Positions 50,107 through 58,231 of a stretch of 64,000 nucleotides of DNA are shown here, one piece after another (position 1 is the first letter of the stretch; each line of letters starts with the position of its first letter). Origin of the DNA: RGIG4608 sp045651165 (GTDB lineage: Bacteria; Bacillota; Clostridia; Oscillospirales; CAG-272); contig JAZRRX010000039.1 in assembly GCA_045651165.1 (NCBI GenBank), positions 1 through 64,000 on the forward strand, in the 5' to 3' direction. A program made the position numbers and the translations under genes. A model generated the notes under the pieces. The model saw only the letters and a program-made list of their open reading frames with translations. It was not told the origin of the DNA and did no database searches.

Positions 50107-50791
50107 TTACTTCCCTCCATATTTCAGTATATTTAGGGTCTGGAAGTATTTCTGAAAAAAATACATCCTTAACACGAGCCAAATATTCTCTTAATGTATA
50201 ATAAGGTTGTTTACCATAAGTAGTAAGTGCTGCATCAACCCCAACCGCATCAAGTCCCATCTTATTGGCAATATAAATCGCCCTATATAAATGATATTTT
50301 TGACTTACAATTAAAATTTTATTAAATCTATAAATGTTTTTGGCTCTCCAAATGCTTTCATAAGTTGAAAGTCCATAGCCATCGCAAACGATATCACTTT
50401 CGGGTACACCAAGTTCAATGAGTAATTTTTTCATTGTAACAGTTTCGGTATAGCTTTCGTACTCACTGTCACCAGTTATAAATATCGCTGTTTGTGAGTT
50501 GTTATATACCTCTATGCCTGTCAATAATCTATCTCTAAGCATTGGTGTAGCCGAGCCGTCAGCCCTTACTCCCGCACCGAGAATAATGATGCAATCATAA
50601 TCATTGGATATGGTGCCCAATTCATCAATAGAGTATATATAATCATCAGTTTTGCTAACGATATTTAAATTTATAATCAAGATAAATAAGAAAACAAGCG
50701 CAAGAACAAAGCCGATAAAAACAAATGCTTGTAAAATCGACTTCTTATTTTTTGTAAACATGTTTTTAAGTTTATCAAAAATATTGCGCAT
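50099..50791 (-). CDS. YdcF/SanA-type (DUF218) membrane protein
   Basis: The 230-residue protein has an N-terminal membrane segment (about 18-40) and then a DUF218 domain: CIIILGAGVRADGSATPMLRDRL, FITGDSEYESYTETVTM, and KILIVSQKYHLYRAIYIANKMGLD. This family has been linked to envelope integrity and cell-wall metabolism in other bacteria, and the polar residues suggest binding of a nucleotide or sugar; the activity is unknown. It lies in the operon between the CobW-like genes and uvrB. Confidence 0.8.
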   Translation of the reverse strand: MRNIFDKLKNMFTKNKKSILQAFVFIGFVLALVFLFILIINLNIVSKTDDYIYSIDELGTISNDYDCIIILGAGVRADGSATPMLRDRLLTGIEVYNNSQTAIFITGDSEYESYTETVTMKKLLIELGVPESDIVCDGYGLSTYESIWRAKNIYRFNKILIVSQKYHLYRAIYIANKMGLDAVGVDAALTTYGKQPYYTLREYLARVKDVFFSEILPDPKYTEIWREVNE

Positions 50792-50810
50792 ATCTTCTCC
50801 TTACAAATTA

Positions 50811-51758
50811 TCAATAAAATGTTGCAAGCTCTGGATTGGGCTTGACTGCAAATGCCGTGGTTTCGGCATATAATACAGGGCCTTTTCTGCCATAGAGTGG
50901 ATGATTTTCAATCTTAATCTTGGCAGTTAAGAGTATCCAATCACCAGTGTTTAATGTGGTCTCCTTTTTAAAATTACAAATAAGACCACCAAAAGTAATG
51001 TCATCGGCACAACAGGTCATAACATGTCTGCCAACGATAACGGTTTTATTGCCCATTTTGGAATCACGAGCAATTAGACCTTTAAATTTAATGGTTTTAC
51101 CATTATATCTTTCAAGGTCTTCTCCCATATCGCGATACCAAATAGCATAATCTTTGTCATCAATTTCGATAATAGGTGCATCAATATCGAATGGAAGCTC
51201 ATCTTCAATGTCATCATATTCGATGTGACCATCGGGATAGTCATAAACGATTTCTGCACGAGGATTTACGCCTCTGATGATTTTGTGTATGTTTTCTCTA
51301 TCAACGTTATCGTTAGCACGGTTTAAAATAACCATTTCGCAAGCACAAAGCTTGTCAAACATCAATGAACGCATATTTGCATTAAACAATTCAAAAGTTG
51401 AACATTCTGCACTCATTACACATTGATAAACATCCCAATTTTCTGGCATATTCATAAATAATGATTCAAGCTGCCACATACCATTATATTCAATGATAAT
51501 TCTATCAATAATGTGCTTATTTGCAATGGTGTCCAGCGTTTTTAAAGTCAAATCATTTTCGTTTTCGATATTTTCTATATATACATTCTTTCCCCAAAAG
51601 CGAGAAATGTCATATTCATCAATACCCTCTTCGCAAGAGATAATCATAGTTTTTTCACCTGAATTAAATCTCTCATCCTCCATAGATTCTTGAATCATAT
51701 GAGTTTTTCCACCCTCAAGAAAGCCGATAAATAAATATACGGGGATTTTATTTTTCAT
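50811..51758 (-). CDS. CobW-like P-loop protein fused to a DUF1980/TIGR03943-like domain
   Basis: The 315-residue protein has an N-terminal CobW-type G domain with Walker A GFLEGGKTH (12-20). The usual CxCC metal motif is missing; IISCEEGIDEYD takes its place. After residue 190 a separate domain (WYRDMGEDLERYNGKTIKFKG, MTCCADDITFGGLIC, TGDWILLTAKI) resembles the C-terminus of TIGR03943/YcgQ proteins, which work with YcgR permeases in zinc biology. CC at MTCCADD could hold a metal. It lies eight bases after a His-rich CobW gene, so the two are a likely pair in metal handling. Confidence 0.6.
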   Translation of the reverse strand: MKNKIPVYLFIGFLEGGKTHMIQESMEDERFNSGEKTMIISCEEGIDEYDISRFWGKNVYIENIENENDLTLKTLDTIANKHIIDRIIIEYNGMWQLESLFMNMPENWDVYQCVMSAECSTFELFNANMRSLMFDKLCACEMVILNRANDNVDRENIHKIIRGVNPRAEIVYDYPDGHIEYDDIEDELPFDIDAPIIEIDDKDYAIWYRDMGEDLERYNGKTIKFKGLIARDSKMGNKTVIVGRHVMTCCADDITFGGLICNFKKETTLNTGDWILLTAKIKIENHPLYGRKGPVLYAETTAFAVKPNPELATFY

Positions 51759-51766
51759 TTTAGCTC

Positions 51767-52906
51767 CTATACGTTAAACAGTTCTTTAATTTTGTCTTTA
51801 TTGATATTAGATCCAATTACACAAATTTTGCCAATTACATCTGTGCTACCACGACGAATATCAATAGTACCGGGGATATAATCAAAGTAAATCCATTCAC
51901 CGTCAATTGAATCAACTATACCCTTAGCTCTAAGAACAACACCGATTTCTTCGTGTTCAAAATGATGAAGAGCGTGTTTGATATCGTCTTCAGTATATTT
52001 TTTGGCAGTTTCAATTCCCCAAGAATCAAATACTTCATCTGCATGATGATGGTGATGATGACCGTGGTTATGGCAACCACACTCACAATGCTCATTGTGT
52101 TCATGATGGTGATGTTCTTCATGATGATGTTCGTGGCAATCACAGTGCTCATCATGGTCATGATCGTGATGGTGGTGCTCTTGACAACCACAATCACAAT
52201 GCTCATCGTGTTCATGATGGTGATGTTCTTCATGATGATGTTCGTGGCAATCGCAGTGTTCATCGTGATGATGTTCATGATGATACTTCATTTCGTGAAG
52301 AAGATTTTCAACTGAATTGTTATCTTCAATAGCGGATAAAATTTGTTCACCTGTGAGCTTGTCCCAATCGGTTGTGATAATTGTGGCATGTGCATTCTTT
52401 TCTCTCAAAAGTGCAACGCTTTCAGCAATTTTTTGTTCAGTTGCATTTGCTGTGTGGCTAAGTACAATGCACTTAGCTTCTTGAATTTGATTATTAAAGA
52501 ATTCACCAAAATTCTTCATATACATTTTGCATTTGTTAACATCGGCAACGGTTGTAAGTCCATTGAGAACTACGTTTTCATCAAGTACGCTCTCAGTGGC
52601 TTTAATTACGTCAGAAAGCTTTCCTACACCAGAGGGCTCAATTATAATGCGGTCGGGGTTATAAGTGGTTATAGCTTGTTTAAGAGCCTCTGAGAAGTCA
52701 CCTACTAAGCTACAGCAGATACAACCTGAATTCATTTCAGTAATGTTAATGCCTGATTCCTTTAAAAATCCGCCGTCAATACCGATTTGACCGAATTCGT
52801 TTTCAATAAGCATTAATTTTTCGTTTTTATAGCCTTCTGCAAGCATTTTTTTAATTAGAGTAGTTTTACCAGCTCCCAAAAAGCCTGAATATATATCAAT
52901 TTTCAT
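51767..52906 (-). CDS. CobW-family metallochaperone GTPase with a very large His/Cys-rich insert
   Basis: The 379-residue protein is a COG0523 GTPase: Walker A GFLGAGKTT (8-16), the metal motif CICC (62-65) and the CobW_C domain at the end (GIVDSIDGEWIYFDYIPG). Between the two, residues 209-288 are an exceptional metal-binding segment with 41 His and 10 Cys in 80 residues, built from a 37-residue unit repeated twice. These proteins load zinc, cobalt, nickel or iron onto target enzymes and many are induced by zinc shortage. A strong promoter precedes it. Zinc is the likeliest metal, by inference from the family. Confidence 0.88.
   Translation of the reverse strand: MKIDIYSGFLGAGKTTLIKKMLAEGYKNEKLMLIENEFGQIGIDGGFLKESGINITEMNSGCICCSLVGDFSEALKQAITTYNPDRIIIEPSGVGKLSDVIKATESVLDENVVLNGLTTVADVNKCKMYMKNFGEFFNNQIQEAKCIVLSHTANATEQKIAESVALLREKNAHATIITTDWDKLTGEQILSAIEDNNSVENLLHEMKYHHEHHHDEHCDCHEHHHEEHHHHEHDEHCDCGCQEHHHHDHDHDEHCDCHEHHHEEHHHHEHNEHCECGCHNHGHHHHHHADEVFDSWGIETAKKYTEDDIKHALHHFEHEEIGVVLRAKGIVDSIDGEWIYFDYIPGTIDIRRGSTDVIGKICVIGSNINKDKIKELFNV
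52053..52256. repeat. 111-bp tandem repeat encoding the His/Cys-rich segment
   Basis: Two near-identical copies of a 111-bp unit (37 codons, residues about 217-253 and 254-284) lie inside the CobW gene. The first His-Cys-Asp-Cys to Cys-Gly-Cys run repeats with a few changes. Confidence 0.7.
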
Positions 52907-52945
52907 ATTTAAAATCTCCTTTTTGAATATATTTAACCACTCTAT

Positions 52946-52974
52946 ATTTTACCTCAAATAATTATTAATGTCAA
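52946..52974 (-). promoter_or_regulatory. Promoter for the CobW-uvrBA operon
   Basis: On the minus strand, consensus TTGACA (52969-52974), 17 bases, TAAAAT (52946-52951). The spacer contains AATAATTATT, an AT palindrome; I cannot call it a Zur site. Confidence 0.7.
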
Positions 52975-52983
52975 GAAAAAATG

Positions 52984-53012
52984 TTGACTTTGTTAAATAT
53001 ATGTGATAAAAT
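52984..53012 (+). promoter_or_regulatory. Promoter for rnhA
   Basis: TTGACT (52984-52989), 17 bases and TAAAAT (53007-53012) with extended TG, 28 bases before rnhA and divergent from the CobW promoter. Confidence 0.7.
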
Positions 53013-53040
53013 AATTATATCATAATATTAGGAGAGATTT

Positions 53041-53481
53041 ATGAAACACGTTGATATATATACTGATGGTGCTTGCCGAGGAAACCCCGGAAAAGGTGGT
53101 TGGGGTGCGATTTTAGTATATGGAAAAACTGAAAAAGAACTATCTGGTGGCGAACCTTCCACCACTAACAATAGAATGGAACTCACCGCAGCTATTAAAG
53201 CACTTTCTGCATTGAGAGAAAAATGTGAAGTGACTCTTTATTCAGATTCAAAGTATATGATAGATGCTATTGAGAAAAAATGGGTTTATTCATGGAAAGA
53301 AAAAGGATGGAAAAAAGCAGATAAATCCCCTGCTTTAAATCCTGATCTTTGGGAAAAGCTTTTAAAACTTATTGAACTTCATGATATTACATTTGTTTGG
53401 GTTAAGGGCCATGTAGGTCATGCCTATAATGAAAGATGCGATAAACTCGCAACCGATTTTGCTGATTCTTTTGATGATTAA
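53041..53481 (+). CDS. rnhA: Ribonuclease HI
   Basis: This enzyme cleaves RNA in RNA-DNA hybrids. The 146-residue protein has the four catalytic acids in order: Asp in IYTDGACRGNPG, Glu in NNRMELTAAI, Asp in LYSDSKYMIDAI and Asp in NERCDKLA, plus the conserved His in VKGHVGHAYN. It includes the basic-protrusion region (VYSWKEKGWKKADKS) of the bacterial type I enzyme. It has an own promoter and a perfect palindromic terminator. Confidence 0.96.
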   Translation: MKHVDIYTDGACRGNPGKGGWGAILVYGKTEKELSGGEPSTTNNRMELTAAIKALSALREKCEVTLYSDSKYMIDAIEKKWVYSWKEKGWKKADKSPALNPDLWEKLLKLIELHDITFVWVKGHVGHAYNERCDKLATDFADSFDD

Positions 53482-53514
53482 AAAACTGCAAGAGCAATTG
53501 CTCTTGCAGTTTTT
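53481..53514. terminator. Bidirectional terminator
   Basis: A 34-base perfect palindrome (53481-53514) with A and T runs on the ends separates the convergent rnhA and glyQS genes. Confidence 0.88.
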
Positions 53515-53519
53515 CTATT

Positions 53520-54923
53520 TTAGAATTGAATTTTGTCTTCAATATAGGATTTGAGTTCAGCAATAGGAAGTCTTACCTGTTCCATTGTGTCTCTATCTCT
53601 GATAGTTACGCAACCATCGTTTTCGGATTCAAAGTCATAAGTGATGCACAAAGGTGTACCAATTTCATCTTGACGTCTGTATCTCTTACCGATAGAACCT
53701 GTCTCATCAAACTCAATATTGAAATATTTGGAAAGTTCGCAATAAATTTCATCAGCTTTGTCGGAAAGCTTCTTTGAAAGAGGAAGAATTGCTGCCTTAA
53801 CAGGAGCAAGTGCAGGATGAATGCGAAGAACTGTTCTTACGTCGTTCTTTTCAGCATCGATAACCTCTTCATCATAAGCATCGCAAAGTACTGCGAGAAC
53901 GCTTCTTTCAACACCAAGAGAGGGCTCGATAACATAGGGTGTATATCTTTCATTGGTTTCAGGATCAAAGTATGTAAGATCCTTTTTAGATTCATTTTGG
54001 TGTTGTGTAAGGTCGTAATCAGTTCTATCAGCTACGCCCCAAAGTTCTCCCCAACCAAATGGGAACAAGAATTCAAAGTCAGTTGTAGCCTTTGAATAGA
54101 AGCAAAGCTCTTCGGGATCGTGGTCACGAAGACGAAGATTTTCATCCTTAAGACCAATGTCAAGAAGCCACTGATGGCAGAAGTTTCTCCAATATGCGAA
54201 CCATTCAAGGTCGGTGCCTGGCTTGCAGAAGAATTCAAGCTCCATCTGTTCAAATTCTCTTACACGGAAAATAAAGTTACCGGGAGTGATTTCGTTTCTA
54301 AAAGATTTACCAATCTGACCGATACCGAAGGGCAACTTTCTACGTGTTGTTCTCTGAACGTTAGCAAAGTTTGTGAAAATACCCTGTGCTGTTTCAGGAC
54401 GAAGATAAACTGTGTTTTTAGAGTCCTCAGTAACACCTTGGAATGTCTTAAACATAAGGTTGAACTGACGGATGTCAGTAAAGTTATGCTTTTTGCAAGT
54501 TGGACAAGGAATATTGTGTTCTTCAACGAATTCCTTAAGCTCTGCCTGTGAGAAAGCATCGATGGGCTTTTCAAGAGTGTATCCTGTTTCTTCACACCAA
54601 TCTTCAATAAGCTTGTCTGCGCGGAATCTCTCGTGACATTCGCGGCAGTCCATCATGGGATCAGAAAATCCTGCAAGGTGTCCTGATGCTACCCAAGTTT
54701 GAGGATTCATAAGAATTGCTGCGTCAAGACCAACATTGTACTTGTTTTCTTGAACGAATTTCTTCCACCAAGCTCTCTTAATGTTGTTCTTAAGCTCAAC
54801 GCCAAGAGGACCGTAGTCCCATGTGTTAGCAAGACCACCATAAATTTCAGAACCGGGGAAAATAAATCCACGATTTTTACATAAAGCAACTACTTTGTCC
54901 ATTGTTTTTTCTGTGTTTTTCAT
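53520..54923 (-). CDS. glyQS: Glycyl-tRNA synthetase (alpha2 type)
   Basis: This class II synthetase charges tRNA-Gly. The 467-residue protein has the N-terminal motif GFIFPGSEIYGGLANTWDYGPLG, motif 2 (FRNEITPGNFIFRVREFEQMELE) split over two conserved blocks, and motif 3 in IEPSLGVERSVLAVL. It is the single-chain eukaryotic-like form. GAAAGG lies ahead of the ATG. A 7-bp hairpin (TTATGGC/GCCATAA) sits just before it, but the 91-base gap is too short for a classical T-box. Confidence 0.96.
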   Translation of the reverse strand: MKNTEKTMDKVVALCKNRGFIFPGSEIYGGLANTWDYGPLGVELKNNIKRAWWKKFVQENKYNVGLDAAILMNPQTWVASGHLAGFSDPMMDCRECHERFRADKLIEDWCEETGYTLEKPIDAFSQAELKEFVEEHNIPCPTCKKHNFTDIRQFNLMFKTFQGVTEDSKNTVYLRPETAQGIFTNFANVQRTTRRKLPFGIGQIGKSFRNEITPGNFIFRVREFEQMELEFFCKPGTDLEWFAYWRNFCHQWLLDIGLKDENLRLRDHDPEELCFYSKATTDFEFLFPFGWGELWGVADRTDYDLTQHQNESKKDLTYFDPETNERYTPYVIEPSLGVERSVLAVLCDAYDEEVIDAEKNDVRTVLRIHPALAPVKAAILPLSKKLSDKADEIYCELSKYFNIEFDETGSIGKRYRRQDEIGTPLCITYDFESENDGCVTIRDRDTMEQVRLPIAELKSYIEDKIQF

Positions 54924-55014
54924 TTTTGATTACCTTTCTTCCTTATGGCTGGTTTGCCATAAAAGATATAAATTGATATTTATTTAAAAATTTTTATTAT
55001 AACTATGATATTGA

Positions 55015-56160
55015 TTAATCGTGAAGTCTTTCTGCAAGAATATTTCGATATTTTTGGTAGAATTCTTCAAAATAACCGCCGTCAAGAGCTTCTCTAATCT
55101 TCTCTGTTAATTCATTATAGAAATACAAGTTATGAATTACTGCAAGACGCATTCCAAGTGCCTCTTTGGCTTTTATGAGATGTCTTATATAGGATCTGCT
55201 ATAGTTTCTGCATGTAGGACAACCACAGCCCTCATCAAATGGACGTGGATCTTTAGCATACTGCTCATTCATAACGTTCATTCTGCCGTGCCATGTAAAA
55301 AGATTTCCGTGGCGAGCGTTTCTTGAGGGCATTACGCAGTCAAAGAAATCAACACCTCTATGGACCGCTTCAAGAATATTAAGAGGAGTTCCAACACCCA
55401 TAAGATAGCGAGGTTTGTCGGTGGGCATATATGGTTCAACTACTTCGATAATATGATACATATCCTCGGTAGATTCGCCAACCGCAAGACCACCAATTGC
55501 ATATCCATCAAGGTCAAGCTCTGCAATTTCTTGCATATGCTTAATTCTTAAGTCATCGTAAGTACTTCCCTGATTGATACCGAAAAGCATCTGGCTCTTA
55601 TTAATTGTATCGGGCAATGAATTAAGGCGATCCATTTCTGCTTTGCAACGAACAAGCCATCTTGTTGTTCTATCACAGGATTGTTGAACATATTCATATT
55701 CTGCAGGATTTTCAATACATTCATCAAATGCCATAGCTATTGTGGAGGCAAGATTAGATTGAATCTGCATACTCTCTTCAGGTCCCATAAATATTTTTCT
55801 ACCATCTACGTGAGAAGCAAAATGTACACCTTCTTCAGTGATTTTTCTAAGCGAAGCAAGTGAAAATACCTGAAATCCTCCGCTATCAGTTAATACGGGT
55901 TTATCCCAATTAAAGAATTTGTGTATTCCACCCATTTCTTTAATCAATCTATCACCAGGTCTTACATGAAGATGGTAAGTGTTGGAAAGCTCAACTTGAC
56001 ATTTAAGCTCTCGCAAATCCATTGTGGATACACCGCCTTTGATTGCAGCACATGTGCCGACATTCATAAAAACGGGAGTTTGTATATCACCGTGGACGGT
56101 ATGTAAAACTCCACGTCTTGCACGTCCTTCGGTTTTTAAAAGTTCAAAATTTTTGCTCAT
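55015..56160 (-). CDS. tgt: Queuine tRNA-ribosyltransferase
   Basis: This enzyme exchanges guanine 34 for preQ1 in tRNAs with GUN anticodons. The 381-residue TIM barrel has the conserved DSGGFQVFSLA (catalytic Asp), GGLAVGES, the nucleophile region FFDCVMPSRNARHG, and the C-terminal zinc site CGCPTC..Y..HL...LGMRL..IHNLYFY. No queuosine biosynthetic or preQ1 uptake gene was found nearby. It is transcribed after mutL in the same direction with a 23-base gap. Confidence 0.96.
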   Translation of the reverse strand: MSKNFELLKTEGRARRGVLHTVHGDIQTPVFMNVGTCAAIKGGVSTMDLRELKCQVELSNTYHLHVRPGDRLIKEMGGIHKFFNWDKPVLTDSGGFQVFSLASLRKITEEGVHFASHVDGRKIFMGPEESMQIQSNLASTIAMAFDECIENPAEYEYVQQSCDRTTRWLVRCKAEMDRLNSLPDTINKSQMLFGINQGSTYDDLRIKHMQEIAELDLDGYAIGGLAVGESTEDMYHIIEVVEPYMPTDKPRYLMGVGTPLNILEAVHRGVDFFDCVMPSRNARHGNLFTWHGRMNVMNEQYAKDPRPFDEGCGCPTCRNYSRSYIRHLIKAKEALGMRLAVIHNLYFYNELTEKIREALDGGYFEEFYQKYRNILAERLHD

Positions 56161-56183
56161 TATTATTCCTTTCGTAAGGGGCT

Positions 56184-58217
56184 TTAAGTTCTTTCAAACT
56201 GATGGTCAAGATTGCGCTTAGAAAGTTCCATAGCTACCGGTCTTCCATGAGGACAGAATGTAATATCCGGAATTTTCATAAGTTGTTCCACAATCCATTC
56301 CGTATGTGCTTCAACGTATTCTCTGCCAGCTTTTATTGCAGCTTTGCAAGATGCTTGATAAAGCGCTTTTTCAAACAATATATCTCGTGTTAATTTGGCA
56401 TTACCCGAGCCATCTTTAATACGATTAATCATTGTTGAAATAGTATCCTGAACATCACAAGAAACAAGTTCGGTTGGAATTGAAGAGACAAGAATACTGT
56501 ACTTCTTTGCTTGAAGCTTAAATCCAAGCTTTTCAAATTCAACAAAATAATCGTTAACAACTGAAATTTCTGCCGAGGTAAGCATAATTTCAATGGGCGC
56601 TATGAGAATTTGTGATGATGGTTCTTTAGATTTCATCATCTCCTTATTTTTTTCAAAAATAATGCGTTCATGTGCCGCATGCTTATCTATTATAAGCATC
56701 TTATCATCACGTTCAACTATAAGATATGAGTTAAATACTTCACCAACAACTCTATAAACGGGGATTACGGGTTTTGTGTTGATAGAATCATTTATAACAA
56801 TCGGTTCTGACTGATTTGGAGTTTCTTGTGGAATGTTATCCAAGGCAAATGAATCTTCATTAGGGTCTTTAATGTTTTGAAGATAATTCACATAATAATT
56901 CAAAACATCTTGTGAATTTAATTTCAAGAATTCCTCTTTGGGCAAAGAAGAATATTTTTCGTGTATTGCCTTTGCATCATCAGAAATTATTTGCAAATTT
57001 TCACTATTCTGTTTTACGATGTTATCATCTGATTTTTCTTCTGAAGGTGTTTTAATAGGCAAATCCGAATAATTTAATTGTTCAATCTTTTCCTCGTGTT
57101 TGGAATTGACAATTGGAGCAAAAGCATTGGACACAGGACGCGCTTCTGCAATTGTTCTAAATTGTTCAACACTCATACGCGTGAAATTTTCATCCTTTCG
57201 TGTTCCGATTTGAATTTCAGGACGAGTTGTATTTTCTTCGAGTGCAGTTTTAACAGTGTGATAAATTGCTTCAAATACTGGTTTTTCATTTGCAAATTTA
57301 ACCTCAAGCTTTGTAGGATGCACATTAATATCTACAGTAGCAGGATTAATTGTTAAATTCAAAACGCAGCATGGGAATTTTTCGGGTGGTAAATAAGAGG
57401 TGTATGCCTGTTCAATAGCAGCCATAGCAAGCTTGCTTTTGATATATCTGTTGTTTATAAAGAAATTTTGATAATTTCTATTGGATTTTACAACATCTGA
57501 GCGTCCGATATATCCTCTCACTCTAATGTCATTAATTTCACTATCTACAAATATCATAGCATTTTGCATTTGTTTACCCATGATAGTGTAAATTACGTTT
57601 TCGAGTTTTCCGTCACCAGGAGTTTCGAGTTTTACAATTCCGTCACTAATAAAGCGGAACGAAATTTCTGGATGTGAAAATGCAATTTTTTCGATTATAG
57701 TTGAAATGGCACTAGCTTCAGTAGCATCACGCTTTAAGAATTTTCTTCTTGCTGGAATGTTTGCAAAAAGATTTTCAACTATAACAGTTGTACCCTGTCT
57801 TGTTGCTTGTTCACTATATTCAGTAATTTCACCCGCATGAGCTTCAATCATAGCGCCGTATGTTGCATTCTCTACCTTTGAAATAATTCTAAGGTCCGAA
57901 ACTGAAGCAATCGCCGCAAGCGCCTCACCTCTAAAGCCAAGTGTGAGTATTTTCATTAAGTCATCAGAGGTTTTTATTTTGCTTGTTGCGTGACGTTTTA
58001 TAGCTATGGGAAGATCGTCCGCTTCAATGCCACAACCATTATCGGATACGCGCATATATGTAATACCACCATTTTTAATCTCAATGGTGATTTGTTTAGC
58101 GCCTGAGTCAATTGAATTCTCAAGCAATTCCTTGATTACAGAAGCAGGTCTATCTACAACCTCACCCGCTGCAATAAGGTTTGCAACTGCAAAGGACAAA
58201 ACGTTTATTTTTCCCAT
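56184..58217 (-). CDS. mutL: DNA mismatch repair protein MutL with endonuclease domain
   Basis: The 677-residue protein has the N-terminal GHKL ATPase (motifs ELLENSIDSG, DNGCGIE, GFRGEALA), a long linker (about 330-480), and a C-terminal dimerisation domain with the metal-binding IDKHAAHERIIFE and CPHGRP. This matches the nicking MutL class of organisms lacking MutH; the motif's usual DQHA is DKHA here. It lies 14 bases after mutS in the same operon. Confidence 0.96.
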   Translation of the reverse strand: MGKINVLSFAVANLIAAGEVVDRPASVIKELLENSIDSGAKQITIEIKNGGITYMRVSDNGCGIEADDLPIAIKRHATSKIKTSDDLMKILTLGFRGEALAAIASVSDLRIISKVENATYGAMIEAHAGEITEYSEQATRQGTTVIVENLFANIPARRKFLKRDATEASAISTIIEKIAFSHPEISFRFISDGIVKLETPGDGKLENVIYTIMGKQMQNAMIFVDSEINDIRVRGYIGRSDVVKSNRNYQNFFINNRYIKSKLAMAAIEQAYTSYLPPEKFPCCVLNLTINPATVDINVHPTKLEVKFANEKPVFEAIYHTVKTALEENTTRPEIQIGTRKDENFTRMSVEQFRTIAEARPVSNAFAPIVNSKHEEKIEQLNYSDLPIKTPSEEKSDDNIVKQNSENLQIISDDAKAIHEKYSSLPKEEFLKLNSQDVLNYYVNYLQNIKDPNEDSFALDNIPQETPNQSEPIVINDSINTKPVIPVYRVVGEVFNSYLIVERDDKMLIIDKHAAHERIIFEKNKEMMKSKEPSSQILIAPIEIMLTSAEISVVNDYFVEFEKLGFKLQAKKYSILVSSIPTELVSCDVQDTISTMINRIKDGSGNAKLTRDILFEKALYQASCKAAIKAGREYVEAHTEWIVEQLMKIPDITFCPHGRPVAMELSKRNLDHQFERT

Positions 58218-58231
58218 AACTACTCCTTTCT

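Noticed and set aside
51953..52315. Open frames of about 120 residues on both strands inside the CobW gene, one Met/Val-rich
   Set aside because: They mirror the His-codon repeat (CAT/CAC) of the CobW gene in other frames, have repetitive sequence and no ribosome site; they are shadows.
52946..52974. Possible Zur operator at the CobW promoter
   Set aside because: The spacer palindrome AATAATTATT shares only AT-rich character with known Zur boxes and cannot be called without a regulator search.
54924..55014. Possible T-box leader before glyQS
   Set aside because: The gap is only 91 bases and shows no specifier stem, T-box sequence or paired terminator/antiterminator; only a small 7-bp hairpin is present.
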